In this document: positions 37,101-48,416 of the stretch, one piece after another
Layout: the number at the start of each line of letters is the position of its first letter
How positions within the stretch are numbered: the stretch's first letter is position 1
Source of the DNA: Rhodocollybia butyracea
Lineage: Eukaryota > Basidiomycota > Agaricomycetes > Agaricales > Omphalotaceae
Assembly: GCA_015501585.1 (NCBI GenBank)
Contig: JADNRY010000079.1
Location: forward strand, 1-64,000
Direction: 5' to 3'
Length of the DNA stretch: 64,000 nucleotides
Position numbers and translations under genes: made by a program
Notes under the pieces: generated by a model
What the model was told of the DNA's origin: nothing
The model's input: the letters and a program-made list of their open reading frames with translations, nothing else
Databases searched by the model: none

Positions 37101-37149
37101 AGACTCTTCCGGGACATGAACCCATGAACCTTTACAGATTTCGACTCGG

Positions 37150-38950
37150 ATTAACCTCAAAGACAAGGGAGTTGGACCTGGATTTTTATTTTTATTACTT
37201 GGACCTCGAATAGCTCGATTCTCCCTAGAGCACCCTCTGGCAGTGGTTTCACTTTGTGAGATTGAGTTTATTTATTTTCATGTAATAAAAAGTCGTTTCA
37301 CTTTCAAGTTGTGTTTTGAGACTTCCTCAGTAAACTTGGCTCTGGGAAAGTATCGGTAAGTGGGTCTGGCTGTAGAGTGGTGTGAAACCACTCCCTCAGA
37401 CAGGGACTGGAGTTCAAGCCTCTGGAACTTGGGCAAATTGGTCGGTCCTGATCTTGTACTTAGTCTCCTATAAGCAGACTCGTTATACACTGACGATACG
37501 TACGTATGTGTGTATCTTGTATCCGGTCCCGGTCCCGGTCCGGGGTTCGTGATGATCGACGGATCGTCCCAAAACACGTAAAAAATCTTCGACGACCTTT
37601 CACGGATAACGAGTTATCTTTTGTTCTGAACTTCGCATCGGTTCTTCTGGTAGCAACGTGTCGATAATCTTAGTTTCGCCGCCTCCCGCCTCATGCCCCC
37701 AAATGCCCTCAAGCGCTTGACACCCAGCTAAAGCTAGAGGATTATATGCGAGATTTTCGATGTTCCAGCGCTGAACGCTGAGCGCCGAGGGAGCGTAGAA
37801 ACTCGCTGCAGGCAAATCTGTTACACAGGCTGTCATCCTTCGGAATGCTCTCATGAGCTTATGATCATAGGTAGAGGCCTTGCAGAAGAGAGGCATACCA
37901 GCACTCGCTGGAAAAAATGAGCAGGTTATTGGAATAGTGGGGGATATCTTCGGGGTGTGTATCCATTCCTTCCATCTTGATACTCCTTTCTAATGTTGGT
38001 ACGCTGCAGATGACCGAGTTCGCGTGAAACATCGCGTTATTTTAATTTCACCCGAAACTGCTGTACCGACACTATTTCACGAGAGCTAGGATGTTCCAGA
38101 GCTGTGTTGAGCTTGTCATTGACAAAGCTCAGTGTGCTATCCGTAGTATGTACGCACAGCTTGCACGACTTTCAAGTGGACTCCTCACCTTGCCCGAGGA
38201 TAATACATAATATGGTTGTCTCGAACGCAACGTATAATATCGCGCTCTCCGTCCCCGTTCTTTCTTCTTCCGACTCGCGAATAGTCCCGGGTCTCACCGA
38301 CACGGCTGATCGTCAGTCCAAAATCCATGGTCCAAGCCACCCATCGAATCGGTTCCCGAGTATATGAAGCAGCGATTCCCTAACGCAATTAGAGGCTGGT
38401 TTGAAAGGATGACGGGAGAAAAGCTGAGAAAAGCGAGACCTTGCGAATATCTTGTACGAACCCAGGTGTGTTATTCCTCTATTCCTTCTGCTCAAAGAGA
38501 ATTCACCTATTCTAAAAGGTCTTATTGTAGAATCATCCAATTATGTATGATAATCTGGCTATTATTATTGGTGCTCATCGTACAAGAGACTTTACGAACC
38601 CATCGATGTGATTCTGAACGTGTCAAAAAGAAACGACGGGATCGAGCCTACGATATCGCCTGCTTAATAAATTTTGTCTCTGTACCGCGTTCATCTACTA
38701 TCTTCACAAGTAATCGAACACAATCAGCGTAAAGAAAAGGGCATCATGAATACATGTAGATCACCGGTGCAATCTGGAAAATCTCCTCGTGTACAAGCGA
38801 ACCTTATGCGCGGGGGGTCTTAACGTTTAACCTTGACCGAAAGCGAGTTGGGTGGATCTGGTATGGTTGACCGTTGGAAGAGGAAGAGCGTTCCCTCTTT
38901 GGAGCTATTATGGTCCTGTGTCTCAACTACACCTGCTTTAACCTTCGCCC
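37150..38950. other. Interval with no confirmed gene
   Basis: A minus-strand frame at 37600-37896 (98 codons, starting MPLFCKASTYDHKL) has reasonable composition and could be an exon of an unknown gene; no domain or splice partner was confirmed. Plus-strand frames at 38104-38732 look random. Confidence 0.3.
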
Positions 38951-38956
38951 CCTCAA

Positions 38957-39015
38957 AACTCGAGAACCCGTCGCTGCAGGGTTTCTAGCGTCTCTGTAGT
39001 TATTCTTTCGCCGAC
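38957..39015 (+). pseudogene. 3'-end remnant of a second Crinkler-type kinase gene
   Basis: About 60 bases match the very end of the kinase at 41600-41660 (AACTCGAGAAC-CGTC-CTGCAG-GTTTC-AGCGTCT, stop, then TTCTTTCGCCG). It lies just upstream of the kinase promoter, so the kinase was once tandemly duplicated and most of the first copy was lost. Confidence 0.6.
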
Positions 39016-39111
39016 CGTTACAGGACGGCGACCCTCGCCGAGGCTGGCGCCGTTTTCAAACGGCGCGATCGACTTTTTAAGACACCTGGCGCATTTCACG
39101 TCCATTTCATC

Positions 39112-41648
39112 ATGTTGCTAAACGTGTATACTTTGGCCGAATCACTCTGCTTGTCAGTCGATGTGGACCCTTCATGGACTCGCCATGAGTTTTTCCATTA
39201 CCTGCAAACGGTTCAGGCCAGGACCTGGGCCAGAAATTTGAAATCCCAGGATACCTATTCGCTTTACCATGTGCGTGAATTCACTGACAAGACGTGGTTC
39301 GCTGACCGTTCGATGCTCTTAGGTCCAACCTGGCCGCTTCGCGATCCCATATGCGCTAACAGACATTCTCCCGTTCGAACGTACATTAAGCCAGCAGCCG
39401 TTAGACTACTTTTCTGCCATCGAACCAAGTCAAAAGCTGACAGAGCTATTCGCGGGGCCAACCTACAATGTTGATGATTTACACTTGATGATTTACACTT
39501 GATTGTTATGGGTAACCGCTCATTCTATTACTGTTCTCTTCAGCTAAGGACTTTTTTATGTCTTAATAGGAGAGTACCTTCAATCTCATCTGTGTGTATA
39601 CTGCACAGACTTGAAACGCATTGAGTGTCTCTCAGCCAGAGATCTACCTGCAGTCTGTACTTTATCTGATATCGGTGAAAAACTCGGGATGTACGTAGTC
39701 CAATCTTTTATAAAGTAAGCCAACATGTCCGCTCCACAGCTGTTGCTAGACCATTGCTATCAGCCCCCCGCGCGAAGCACCGCTTACGATAAAAGAGCAC
39801 TTTCTTCGCTTGATGTGAGCAAACTGGAAGCAAAGGAATGGCACACAAGATTCAATGATGTGTACCCATTTGGGATTGTACTCAAACATGATGTCCGATA
39901 TAGTTGCTCCGCAAGGTGTGAATCAATATAACCTATCCTTTCTGTGGTTCTGTGTCTCATTCGGCTTTCTAGTCCCTGATGTTGACGAAGGTGATTTAGG
40001 TCTTGCCGCCTCTGGCAGTTGACAAACTGTTCATAGCTCGACCGACAAAACGTGCACGGATTGCAAGAGATGAGGAGGACTGTATGTTGGGATTTGGCTC
40101 TGTTCTTGATGGTGCTTGCTGATACTATAGTATTGTTTTCTTAGCGTCCTCGTTTCTTGTGCGTCTACACAACAAGCATAAACTCTCACAGAAGCAGCTT
40201 CCATCTGTCGAGGGATTGCGAGCATTTTTTTATACTCCCTTGAAGAATCAGAGAAAATACCAATCTCCCAAGAGCTATTTGATCATGCCTTTTCTCGTGG
40301 AGCGAATGATATGTGTACCAAGAAAGAGGTTTCAGCTGTGTTCAAGGTCGGCGATGTTGGGCCAGCCTCGGTCCCTTTCATACGCGTATTGGATGCACCC
40401 AATCTGTCCTGTACAGAAGCCGGATATCACCACTGCTGGGATAATAACATTCGCAACATCCTCCAGGTACTCATTCCAGAAGGAGAGTGTGTACGCCACT
40501 CTCACTTCCACTCAGAGACACGCAACAGCCTCCCGGATTTTGGTTACCTGATTAACAAGCGTTGCGTTTTTCAAGGCGAAGAAAAAGGGCCAACAAGTCC
40601 GGAGATCCCGCAGTTGAACTTGTACAGAACACTGTGTGGGCATATGACTCTGCCCCTTATATTCTGGGTTCATCATCATCTGCTCATCTGAAAATACCTT
40701 CTAACAATGGTTGATCCAGGCTATTATGCTGACAAGACTATAATCACATTTGTTGCACTTGTCCATGAGAATGGGAAAACACGGTGTATCGGTCTGAGCG
40801 AAATAAATCTGAAGTTCATTACTGACCGAATCTCTAACCTGCAGAGGTTAATCAACATGTGCTCCATTCTTCCCCAACTTGCAAAGATGGTGCAGAAACC
40901 CAGTCCTGAATATGCAACAGTTGAGAAGTACGTGCTAATGACTGTGTGAGTATGGTGTACTAACTTTTCAAGATATAATTCTATTATCTCGTTTGTGAGC
41001 GCAAAGCTCGTTAAGAAGATCTACACATGTAGCGATGGATTCCCTCCGAGAATTGACGGTCTAACTAGAGTCCAGCATCTCAAAACAGTATACCGGCTGC
41101 TTAAAGAAGCAGATGTTCCGAATACGGACTCGCTTGTCTCTGCCAAAGACAATGTTGTCTTCCTGGAACCTATTGGTCTTGCTGTGTCACCGAACACTGT
41201 AGGCCAGCTCAAGGAATGTATACTCTGCATCTTGGATGCCCTCGTAGTATGTATATTCTACTTCCTACAGGCGGTCATATTGACAAGGTTTACCACGCAG
41301 AAAGCTCATGAAATCCCCCTCTATCATCGGGATATACGAAAGGACAATGTCCTCCGGTGCATTGACGATGAGTCGAAGTGGTTCCTCATCGACTGGGAAG
41401 ACGCAAGTACAACACCAACATATGCTAGGCCAACTTTTTCTCGGTTGACTCACAGTCCCGCCATTCGGGAAGACGGTCATGGGCGTGAGGTGGATATCTG
41501 GGGCGTAGGATACCTGATCAAGAATGACAATGGTCCAATTCCAACGGAGATCCGAGACCTTGGGGCCCGTATTTGCGACGATTCTCTCATTTTGACGGCG
41601 CACGAAACTCGAGAACTCGTCACTGCAGTGTTTCCAGCGTCTTTGTAA
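39112..41648 (+). pseudogene. Crinkler-like protein with kinase-like C-terminal domain, frameshifted
   Basis: The N-terminal exons have the agaricomycete Crinkler-like layout ending in a DDLHLIVM motif (about 39470-39510). Later exons carry HFHSETRNSLPDFGYLINKRCVF (about 40505-40570) and a kinase-like end: YHRDIRKDNVLRC (about 41320-41360, HRD catalytic loop), WFLIDWEDAS (metal-binding DWE in place of DFG), and HGREVDIWGVGYLI. Damage: a 14-bp tandem duplication at 39473-39500 shifts the frame exactly in DDLHLIVM; a frame change occurs at the T-run near 40230; and another at the A-run near 40583, where the other frame restores KRANKSGDPA. These proteins are thought to act as intracellular effectors or defence-like kinases; this copy is probably dead. 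Assembly errors in homopolymers are the alternative for two of the three lesions. Confidence 0.7.
39473..39500 (+). repeat. 14-bp perfect tandem duplication inside the Crinkler-like gene
   Basis: The unit TGATGATTTACACT occurs twice in a row. One copy would keep the reading frame; two copies shift it. Confidence 0.95.
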
Positions 41649-41879
41649 TAGTTCTTTCGCCGTATATCGCCAACCATAATGTGTATTATGAACATCTCAT
41701 AAAAGCGTGCCCATAGTACCTATTGCTGCTGAGCAGAGAGTGTCGACCAGCCTCCTGAACATGTTTTCTTCCTGTGCCCGGGTATGAGGGACGGCCGGTA
41801 TCTATGTAGATTGTATCTAGGAAAGTTAATAGAACAGGGCGCACGCATCCGTGTGTAACAGCCCCGTCGACTCCTACAT

Positions 41880-42254
41880 GGGACGGTGTTTCTAGTCAAG
41901 CAACTCAATATCTTGCTTTTTTCGTGCCGAACCAGATAAGTCGCGTTTGTAAAAATGCTGTAGAAAATGCACGTCATCGCCATACCCGGGAGCAAGTCGA
42001 AGCAAGTCGAAGTCCCAAAGCAATGACGGCTCGCGCGCGGCGTGTTTGAGTAATTTTGCTTCGAGGTCAAGAGACGAGATTGGACACAAGTATATGAAAC
42101 TCGACTGGGTAGCTGGTAAAGCTAAACGGTACCGAAGACGATCTCCTTGTGAGAAAAGCCCTAACTTTCAGCGAGTTTGTAGTCAGCAAACCCAAAACCA
42201 TCACTATAGCTCTCTCTTCATGCTATGTATAAGTACTTCTGTAGAGAGTAGGAC
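41880..42254 (-). other. Downstream duplicated segment (parent side)
   Basis: Counterpart of 33240-33824, moderately similar and in the same orientation. No intact gene; it carries a CGACTTGCTT tandem repeat near 41998-42012. Confidence 0.4.
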
Positions 42255-43986
42255 TTATCTCCGCAGCTGGTTTAGATGCTGCTGTTCCCGCCACTCCTTT
42301 CCAACCTCTGCAACGAAATCTCCTACTCGATTCCAATAGCCGTGTTGCGCCGCAGTATCATCTGAAGAGCATAAGAAACCCACAGATCGCAGAGAATGAA
42401 GAAGCCCGGACTCACTGTGTGTACCTGAAGGGAAAAGAACGAAATGACTTCTCTCTTCTTCGACTTCTCCCTTTCCTTCCTGAGATGTTGGCAATGGGGC
42501 TAGCCCGAGCGTCTTCCTCGTATGCGGTCGTGCCTCAAAGACTTGACGGAGGAATTTCATATGTCGTGGCGGTACCTAAGAACAAGCCGACGCCAACGTT
42601 AGCTAAGTGAAGAGAAGATGGAGAAACGATGAACGATGGGCATACCAATTCATCCGACTGTCCACTCAACAATAATACATTTGTCTCTCTCGGTATTCCC
42701 TTATATTCCTTCCCAAGACCTTTTCCAACTCTGGCAATCGACCCTCCGCCACTGTCGAGTACTTGACTCGATACAAGATTCAAAACATCATCCGCCTTTT
42801 CCAAACGTTCTTGGAACGCTGCCTTTGTTTTTGAGTTGTCGTCCTTTTCAGTCACCAGTCCAGCAAGTCTATCCTCTACACGCGCCTGCGACACTACATC
42901 GGGTGTACCAATAACTTTACCGGCACTCTCCCATTTTTGGTGAACTAGAAACTTGAATGAACCGAGGAGAGGTAAGACGTGTGGTACGAGAAGACGGAGG
43001 GATAGGAATGTGTTTTCGAGGATGATGCCTGCAATCTATGCAGGTAGGTTAGTACTGGTTATTAGAAGATATGAGAGACGCCTCGTACTTCTCCTGGGAA
43101 CCGACTGGTCAGATCAATGGATAGTGCGCCTCCAATGCTTTGTCCATAAAGAATCTATCGTCAAGGCATAAACCTCAGAATAAAGATGGATGAAAACATG
43201 ACAAACGTACGATAGGCGTATTCCTGAGTCTACTATCGCCTCTCACAAACTCTAACGCAGTGACAGCGTCGATTGCCCAACCACTTTCCGATGGTGAGCC
43301 AGTAGAATTTCCATATCCACGGTATTCAAGACCTAGCACATTGCAACGCATAACCTGTTGGAACATCATCCCCAGAGGAATTCTGATAGAAAGTCCAGTC
43401 AGTTTGATGTACTACTTTGGCCAGCGTGTCTTACGCACCTGTGGCCCGCGTTACCTCCATTCCCGTGAAACATTATGATAGTAGGCCTGTGCGATATCAA
43501 CTATACACGCGAATTCTGAGCAGGAAGTCAGGCAAAAGAATGAATATCTACACATACTTCGTCGTCAGGCATGTTTGCGTATCCCATTTCAGTTGCCCCC
43601 TCTATTGCACTTATAGGTACTATTGGTAAATTGCCAAATTTCGTAGCCTGGTTAATGTTAGTGGACACCAAAATGTAGTGTGGATGCATCACCTTTGGAA
43701 GATCCTTCTTCTGCGGTAGTAGATAACATCTCAATGTTTGCCCGTCTTTAGTCTTTAAATCCAACATTTCATGATGAAGACCGTATGATGCTGGGGTGGT
43801 TGGGGTTCCGTCGTCGTCGCCAATCTTCATATACGCCGATGGATAGATTAGATAGCCCTGGCCGTAGTAAAGTAGACCTGCTCCGAGGGTTCCAAGCCCA
43901 GCTGCGGTGGCAAACACGCCTTTGAAGATATATAAGTAGTCTTTCGGACCCAAATTTGTAGTGCAGACCTTTCGCGAGGCTTTCAA
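42255..43986 (-). CDS. BEM46-family alpha/beta hydrolase
   Basis: Seven exons, in reading order: 43986-43693, 43647-43558, 43500-43439, 43382-43211, 43154-43089, 43035-42646, 42575-42255; 464 residues. BEM46 (ABHD13-like) proteins are membrane-anchored serine hydrolases implicated in fungal polarity. The N-terminus has one helix (IFKGVFATAAGLGTLGAGLLYY), then YLIYPSAYM and the FHGNGGNAGHR oxyanion loop. It continues with RCNVLGLEYRGYGNSTGSPSE, the nucleophile elbow LYGQSIGG (Ser212), IILENTFLS, and LLLSGQSDELV (Asp356). The His is in SGTH (His411). All triad residues are present. A linker of about 60 residues between the cap and Asp356 is longer than usual. A truncated copy lies at 33.8-34.7 kb. 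Confidence 0.9.
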
Positions 43987-44161
43987 AACTGGACATAGAC
44001 GGCAAAAAAGAGGACATTCCGGTGAGAAGTGGATGTTTAGTTAATTATCAGGCAGAAGGCCTTGGAGCGTTGTAGTACAAGTTGTAATGTGAGAAGCCGC
44101 CCATGATGTAACCTATAATCCTGAGCGCTTGTCGCCACAGTCTCTTGTTAAGTAATTCAGC

Positions 44162-45748
44162 ATGAAGGATCGCCTCACCGATGCCAGTATGTTGTATCTA
44201 TCCTCACAAGCCAGATCGTATCTAATGAATCTACTCTACTCCAGATTTTCCTCGAACAGCAGATAACCGTGTATACCATCTCGGTATAAGGCCTGGAGAA
44301 ATCGCTAATCGAATAGCAAGTCGCGTGTTCCATTACAATTCAGATTGACAGTATTTAACGCCCTCACAGGTTACCGTCGGCTCACCTTCTCGAGCGCTCG
44401 TAATCGCGAGTCATCTCGATGATATACCGAGAAAATTTAGACTCGAAAGCGAAAGAGGCTTTCAGACCATTACTGGCAGGTACAAAGGTGTGTTCAAACA
44501 AACGCACCATGTAATCACGTCGTATTTATGCATATCCTCACTCCAGGCGTACCCGTTTCCATTATCTCTATTGGCATGGGTTCGCCGAATATGGACTTTT
44601 TTGTGAGAGAAACGAGGGAAAGTATTGCGGGAGATATGGCCATTATACGGTATGTTCACATATTTCCATTACCTATTGTAACTAACTACATAACATGCCA
44701 CATGTACAGCTTAGGCTCTTGTGGTTCACTCAGTCACACAGCCCCTGTTGGATCCTGTGTTGTACCAATACAATGCGTTGGTGTTACACGAAATGTTGAT
44801 TTTGACTTTGGGAACCCCGAGGATCAGCAGGAAGACAAGGCCTATTTTATCAGCAAACCAGTACGTTTCTGCCTGTTTCTGCACCCTCTAATAAATAAAA
44901 CAACGATTGGATGGTTCCTTTTTGCAGGTACCTGACGATCCTGAACTGCATCAACTTGTGCGTCTTCCTGTTCCCGAGCATGATAACTCCTTATCGACGT
45001 GACGGTTATTTTCGCCGAACGCCCAGGTCATCAAAGCCCTTGAAAACGCGCGACCGCCCGAAGATCAAACCCCAATCGTAGGCGATCTAGTGAATGCAAG
45101 CGCCGACAGGTCAGATTTTGCTTATTTATAATTATAATGAATACTATTGACTCATCATACACGCTCATTACTCAAGTTTCTACTCTTCTCAAGGGCGTCT
45201 GACATCTTTCCCAGATCACAACGGCCATCTCATAGAAGAACTATTGCAGAATGTAGAAAGTTTGGGTACACTCGAAGTACACGATTTCCTTGACATCACG
45301 AACCGCGTTGATCTCGTTTAGATGGAGACTTTTCACCTTTACCATCTGGCCAAATGTTGGAACCGCCGATTGCCTTCATCTTCCACTGGTGTGGACCTTT
45401 CTCATCCTGGACCGCCTTTGACAACGGGCCCTGTTCAGCCCGTGACGCTACCTGGCGGTACACCGCTCTCGCAATCTACTGCAACAGGTTCCGCTCTGGT
45501 GACTCTGGCGGACTCGAGAATACACGTATCCGCTGCTCAAATGGTGTTCGCGGCACGTACTTCCGCAAATCGGGACTTCATTACACCCGAGAAAGTGAAG
45601 CTGATCGAGGAATGGACTGGAAAGGTGGGTCCTATCGATTAAATGGTTGAGACACGCTAATCATTTCTGGTGGTAGGGTGTACTTGAGGCCCTAATAACG
45701 TATAATATCCCATCTGAGGTAAAAGTTCGGCCGAATTACACGTTATGA
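44162..45748 (+). CDS. Uridine phosphorylase (nucleoside phosphorylase family)
   Basis: Ten exons: 44162-44186, 44245-44315, 44370-44487, 44547-44649, 44710-44860, 44928-44957, 45027-45109, 45177-45276, 45322-45624, 45677-45748; 351 residues. The enzyme cleaves uridine to uracil and ribose 1-phosphate in pyrimidine salvage. Motifs in order: RVYHLGIRPGEIANR, VTVGSPSRAL (phosphate-binding loop), GVPVSIISIGMGSPNMDFFVRE, IRLGSCGSL, VTRNVDFDFG, VNASADSFYSSQGR, DHNGHLIEELL, LEMETFHLYHLA (substrate Glu and metal site), AAQMVFAAR, and FITPEKVKLIEEWTGK. The second intron uses a GC donor (ATA/GCAAGT...CACAG), and no GT donor restores the frame. Confidence 0.93.
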
Positions 45749-46339
45749 TAGCCATCTTAATTTCTATGTTTGTAGCGCCTCCATCCGGAGGAAGGAAGCG
45801 TCTGGGCTACTTAGATATTCACGTTATAGAGAACAGACACAAACGGGGCGAAATTAAATTCGGAAATATAATCTACGTGCCGCTTCAGGCTATGACTTCG
45901 ACATTTGCTATTGGGCCTGTTTTTCAACTGTCACTGTATCTTGCATGCATTTTTTCAACCACCCTTGACGCAACTCCGGTGGAAACGACGGCACGATCTC
46001 AGTCACCTTGATCATTGCTCCCTCTACCTCAGAGAAGTATGTTGTGTGCCATAACTTATGCTCTTATGTGTCTCTGCAGTAACTGCAAGCTAATAGTACT
46101 AGTAATATGAAAGGTTTCATCATGTTTTATTCCAGTCATAACTGTTGGATGCAAATTATACAGGTGAAGTTGAGAGTATATGTATGAGTAAGTCATAGTG
46201 TTTAAGGAATGAAAAGCGGGATGAGCTACACTTTACTAATGAGCGACAGTATCAAATAATGGAGATGCAAGAGCAAGGCAGGGTATTCTAAAGCAGGGTA
46301 TGTATTGTAAAACTTGAATGATGGAGATTTGTAGGTTGG
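45749..46339. other. Intergenic between convergent genes
   Basis: A plus-strand frame (45745-46011) is random in character. Nothing else seen. Confidence 0.5.
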
Positions 46340-47398
46340 TTAAAAGTGTGCTGCTTGGCGTGCAATGTTTTGGTATGAGGGAATGGGAGCCGCATCTTCT
46401 CTAGTATACGAGGGGACTTGCCCATCAACTCGTATGTCTTCGCAGCTTTCCTGGTATGACGGAGCTGGAGCGCAAGAAAGAATTTCTGGATCGTTCGGGA
46501 CTTCCCAAGGAGCGGGATAAGGCTCTGGAATATGGCGAGCATCATCAGGTATGACGACCGAATGGAACGTTTGCTGTCCCGTCCTACGGTCTATTTGGCT
46601 GTAGCGATAGTGGACATCGCTACCATTAAGCATGATCTGGACATTTGAGTCATTCACAGGAGAATTATGAGGTGTTCTACCCTCAGAGGGACTATTAAAT
46701 CTTCTTGAAACTTGGTCTCGAGGTATACGTCGGGCTTGACTATGATAACTTTCTCGCGCATCGTAATGATTTGGGTATCGGTTACGAGGGCTCACGTCGG
46801 GTGATGACCTTCTAGAGCCATGTTGGCCCCAGGTCATCTCTGCTATATTTGAGCTGTAATGATGATTTGGGCCGCTGTAAGGTGCAGTTTTTAGCCACCG
46901 TTCAACACCGGTATAAGAAAAGATACTAACCTATTTGGCGCTGATGAAGAAATCTCATGAACGGTGCTTTGTACATCGATAAGGATTTGGTTGAACTGGT
47001 AAGTAAAAGGATACACACTTGTTGTTAGCAGCATCGTAGTATGTAGAGACATTGCCATTATGGGACCATCCCTGCCTTTGTGTATAAGGCAAAGATGGGG
47101 TTTCATCCCTGAGTGTTCTTCCTTGACTTTCTCGAGCTCGGTTTTCCCTTCGTTGGCTTCGTATCGGAATGGGGCGTCTCGACGACTCCACGTGAGTACT
47201 GGAGCTGGTGTCAGGATCTAAAGAGCTGCAGTTGATACAGACAACTGACGTGCGAGTGTGTGTCCGCCGCTCGGATTGTACGGAGCTGGAGCAGTGATAT
47301 TCCTGGATGTAGTGGTTGCCCTCAATGACACGAAAGGTAGGCCCCCCGTTTGGACCGACGTTGAAAGTGACATTGGATGCTCCAGCGAAGAAGGTCAT
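46340..47398 (-). CDS. Uncharacterised soluble protein
   Basis: Three exons, in reading order: 47398-47051, 46995-46931, 46874-46340; about 315 residues. The start MTFFAGASNVTFNVG with PTFRVIEGNHYIQEY resembles the short beta-rich N-terminal module often seen in agaricomycete proteins of unknown function (an asparagine/glycine-rich opening before variable tails). The remainder is Arg/Ser/Pro-rich and likely disordered. Exon 1-2 joining uses a weak GTCTCT donor but a canonical GCTAAC branch site. No catalytic domain. Confidence 0.55.
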
Positions 47399-48416
47399 GT
47401 TGGGGGAGGAGATCGATTTAGACCTGAGCAACTACTTTCTCTTGCGTTTTAAGGGACTGTTTCTTTCTATAGGGCACCACGTTATGAGCGTTACAGCCTG
47501 GGTGCATGGTGATTCACAGCAATGGTGTATATGCATGAAATGGAAGGAACTGGAAAATATTCATAAAAAGAATGCAACACAGCAATGGTTGAGGCGTCTA
47601 ATTTGTTCAATGCTGTTTTAAATTTTGGCGTCTAGAGGTGGCGGCGCCTTCTGCCATAAGTTTGCACTGCTTGTAAGTTATAAAGTCTGCCCAAGGGAGA
47701 CAAATGGCGCCTGCAGAGCTTGCACTAGACAGGATAAGGTGTCAGGTATCAGATAAATGACTATTCGAACAGAACGGACCCGAATCGCTTTTCCCGGCAT
47801 CTCCTGGATACACCTAAGCCCACATGCCCATTGCAGTCCAGCCCAAGGCCCCAATTGTACCAGTAGCTATTATTCAATTCGACGAGTCTAACGAAAACGA
47901 CCGTTAAAGCACTAAACGGGGAACACTGGCTTCTAAGAATCCTCTTCCTTCGAATTCTTCCTACACCACTTTAAATCTTCAACGCGTCGCACTGCAAATT
48001 GCCAAGTTGGATATTTTGCCCGTCATATTTGTCGAATATGTACTGTAAAGCAAATACTTCGATCGGATTCGTAGTCATAGTATGGTAAGAGCAAGAGAGG
48101 AGGATTTTAGACGCTCATTTTGTGGTCCACTGACTCCATGTACTTACATCGACCTCAATGGTAACCCACAATCAACCCACAATAATGTCAATTCCGAGTC
48201 TGCTTCCGAGTTGGTGCCGCTAGAGCCTAGGATCTTCCTCCTTCGTTACAATACAACCACTGAAGTCAGGTGAATCAGAACTGAGGTGATCTGTTTCGAG
48301 CCTTTATATGTATCCACAAATGCGTCGAGCTTCAAGCTTTAGTATCGAACCTTGTTATCGACGCCAGAGCAGCGTCGCTCAAGTAGTATGTTGGTTTATC
48401 TCCCCTTCCTTTTCAG
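47399..48416. other. Intergenic region
   Basis: No gene with support. A plus-strand frame at 48082-48273 has no motif. Confidence 0.45.

Noticed and set aside
37600..37896. Possible gene on the minus strand
   Set aside because: Composition is plausible, but no domain, splice site pair or homologue is recognised.
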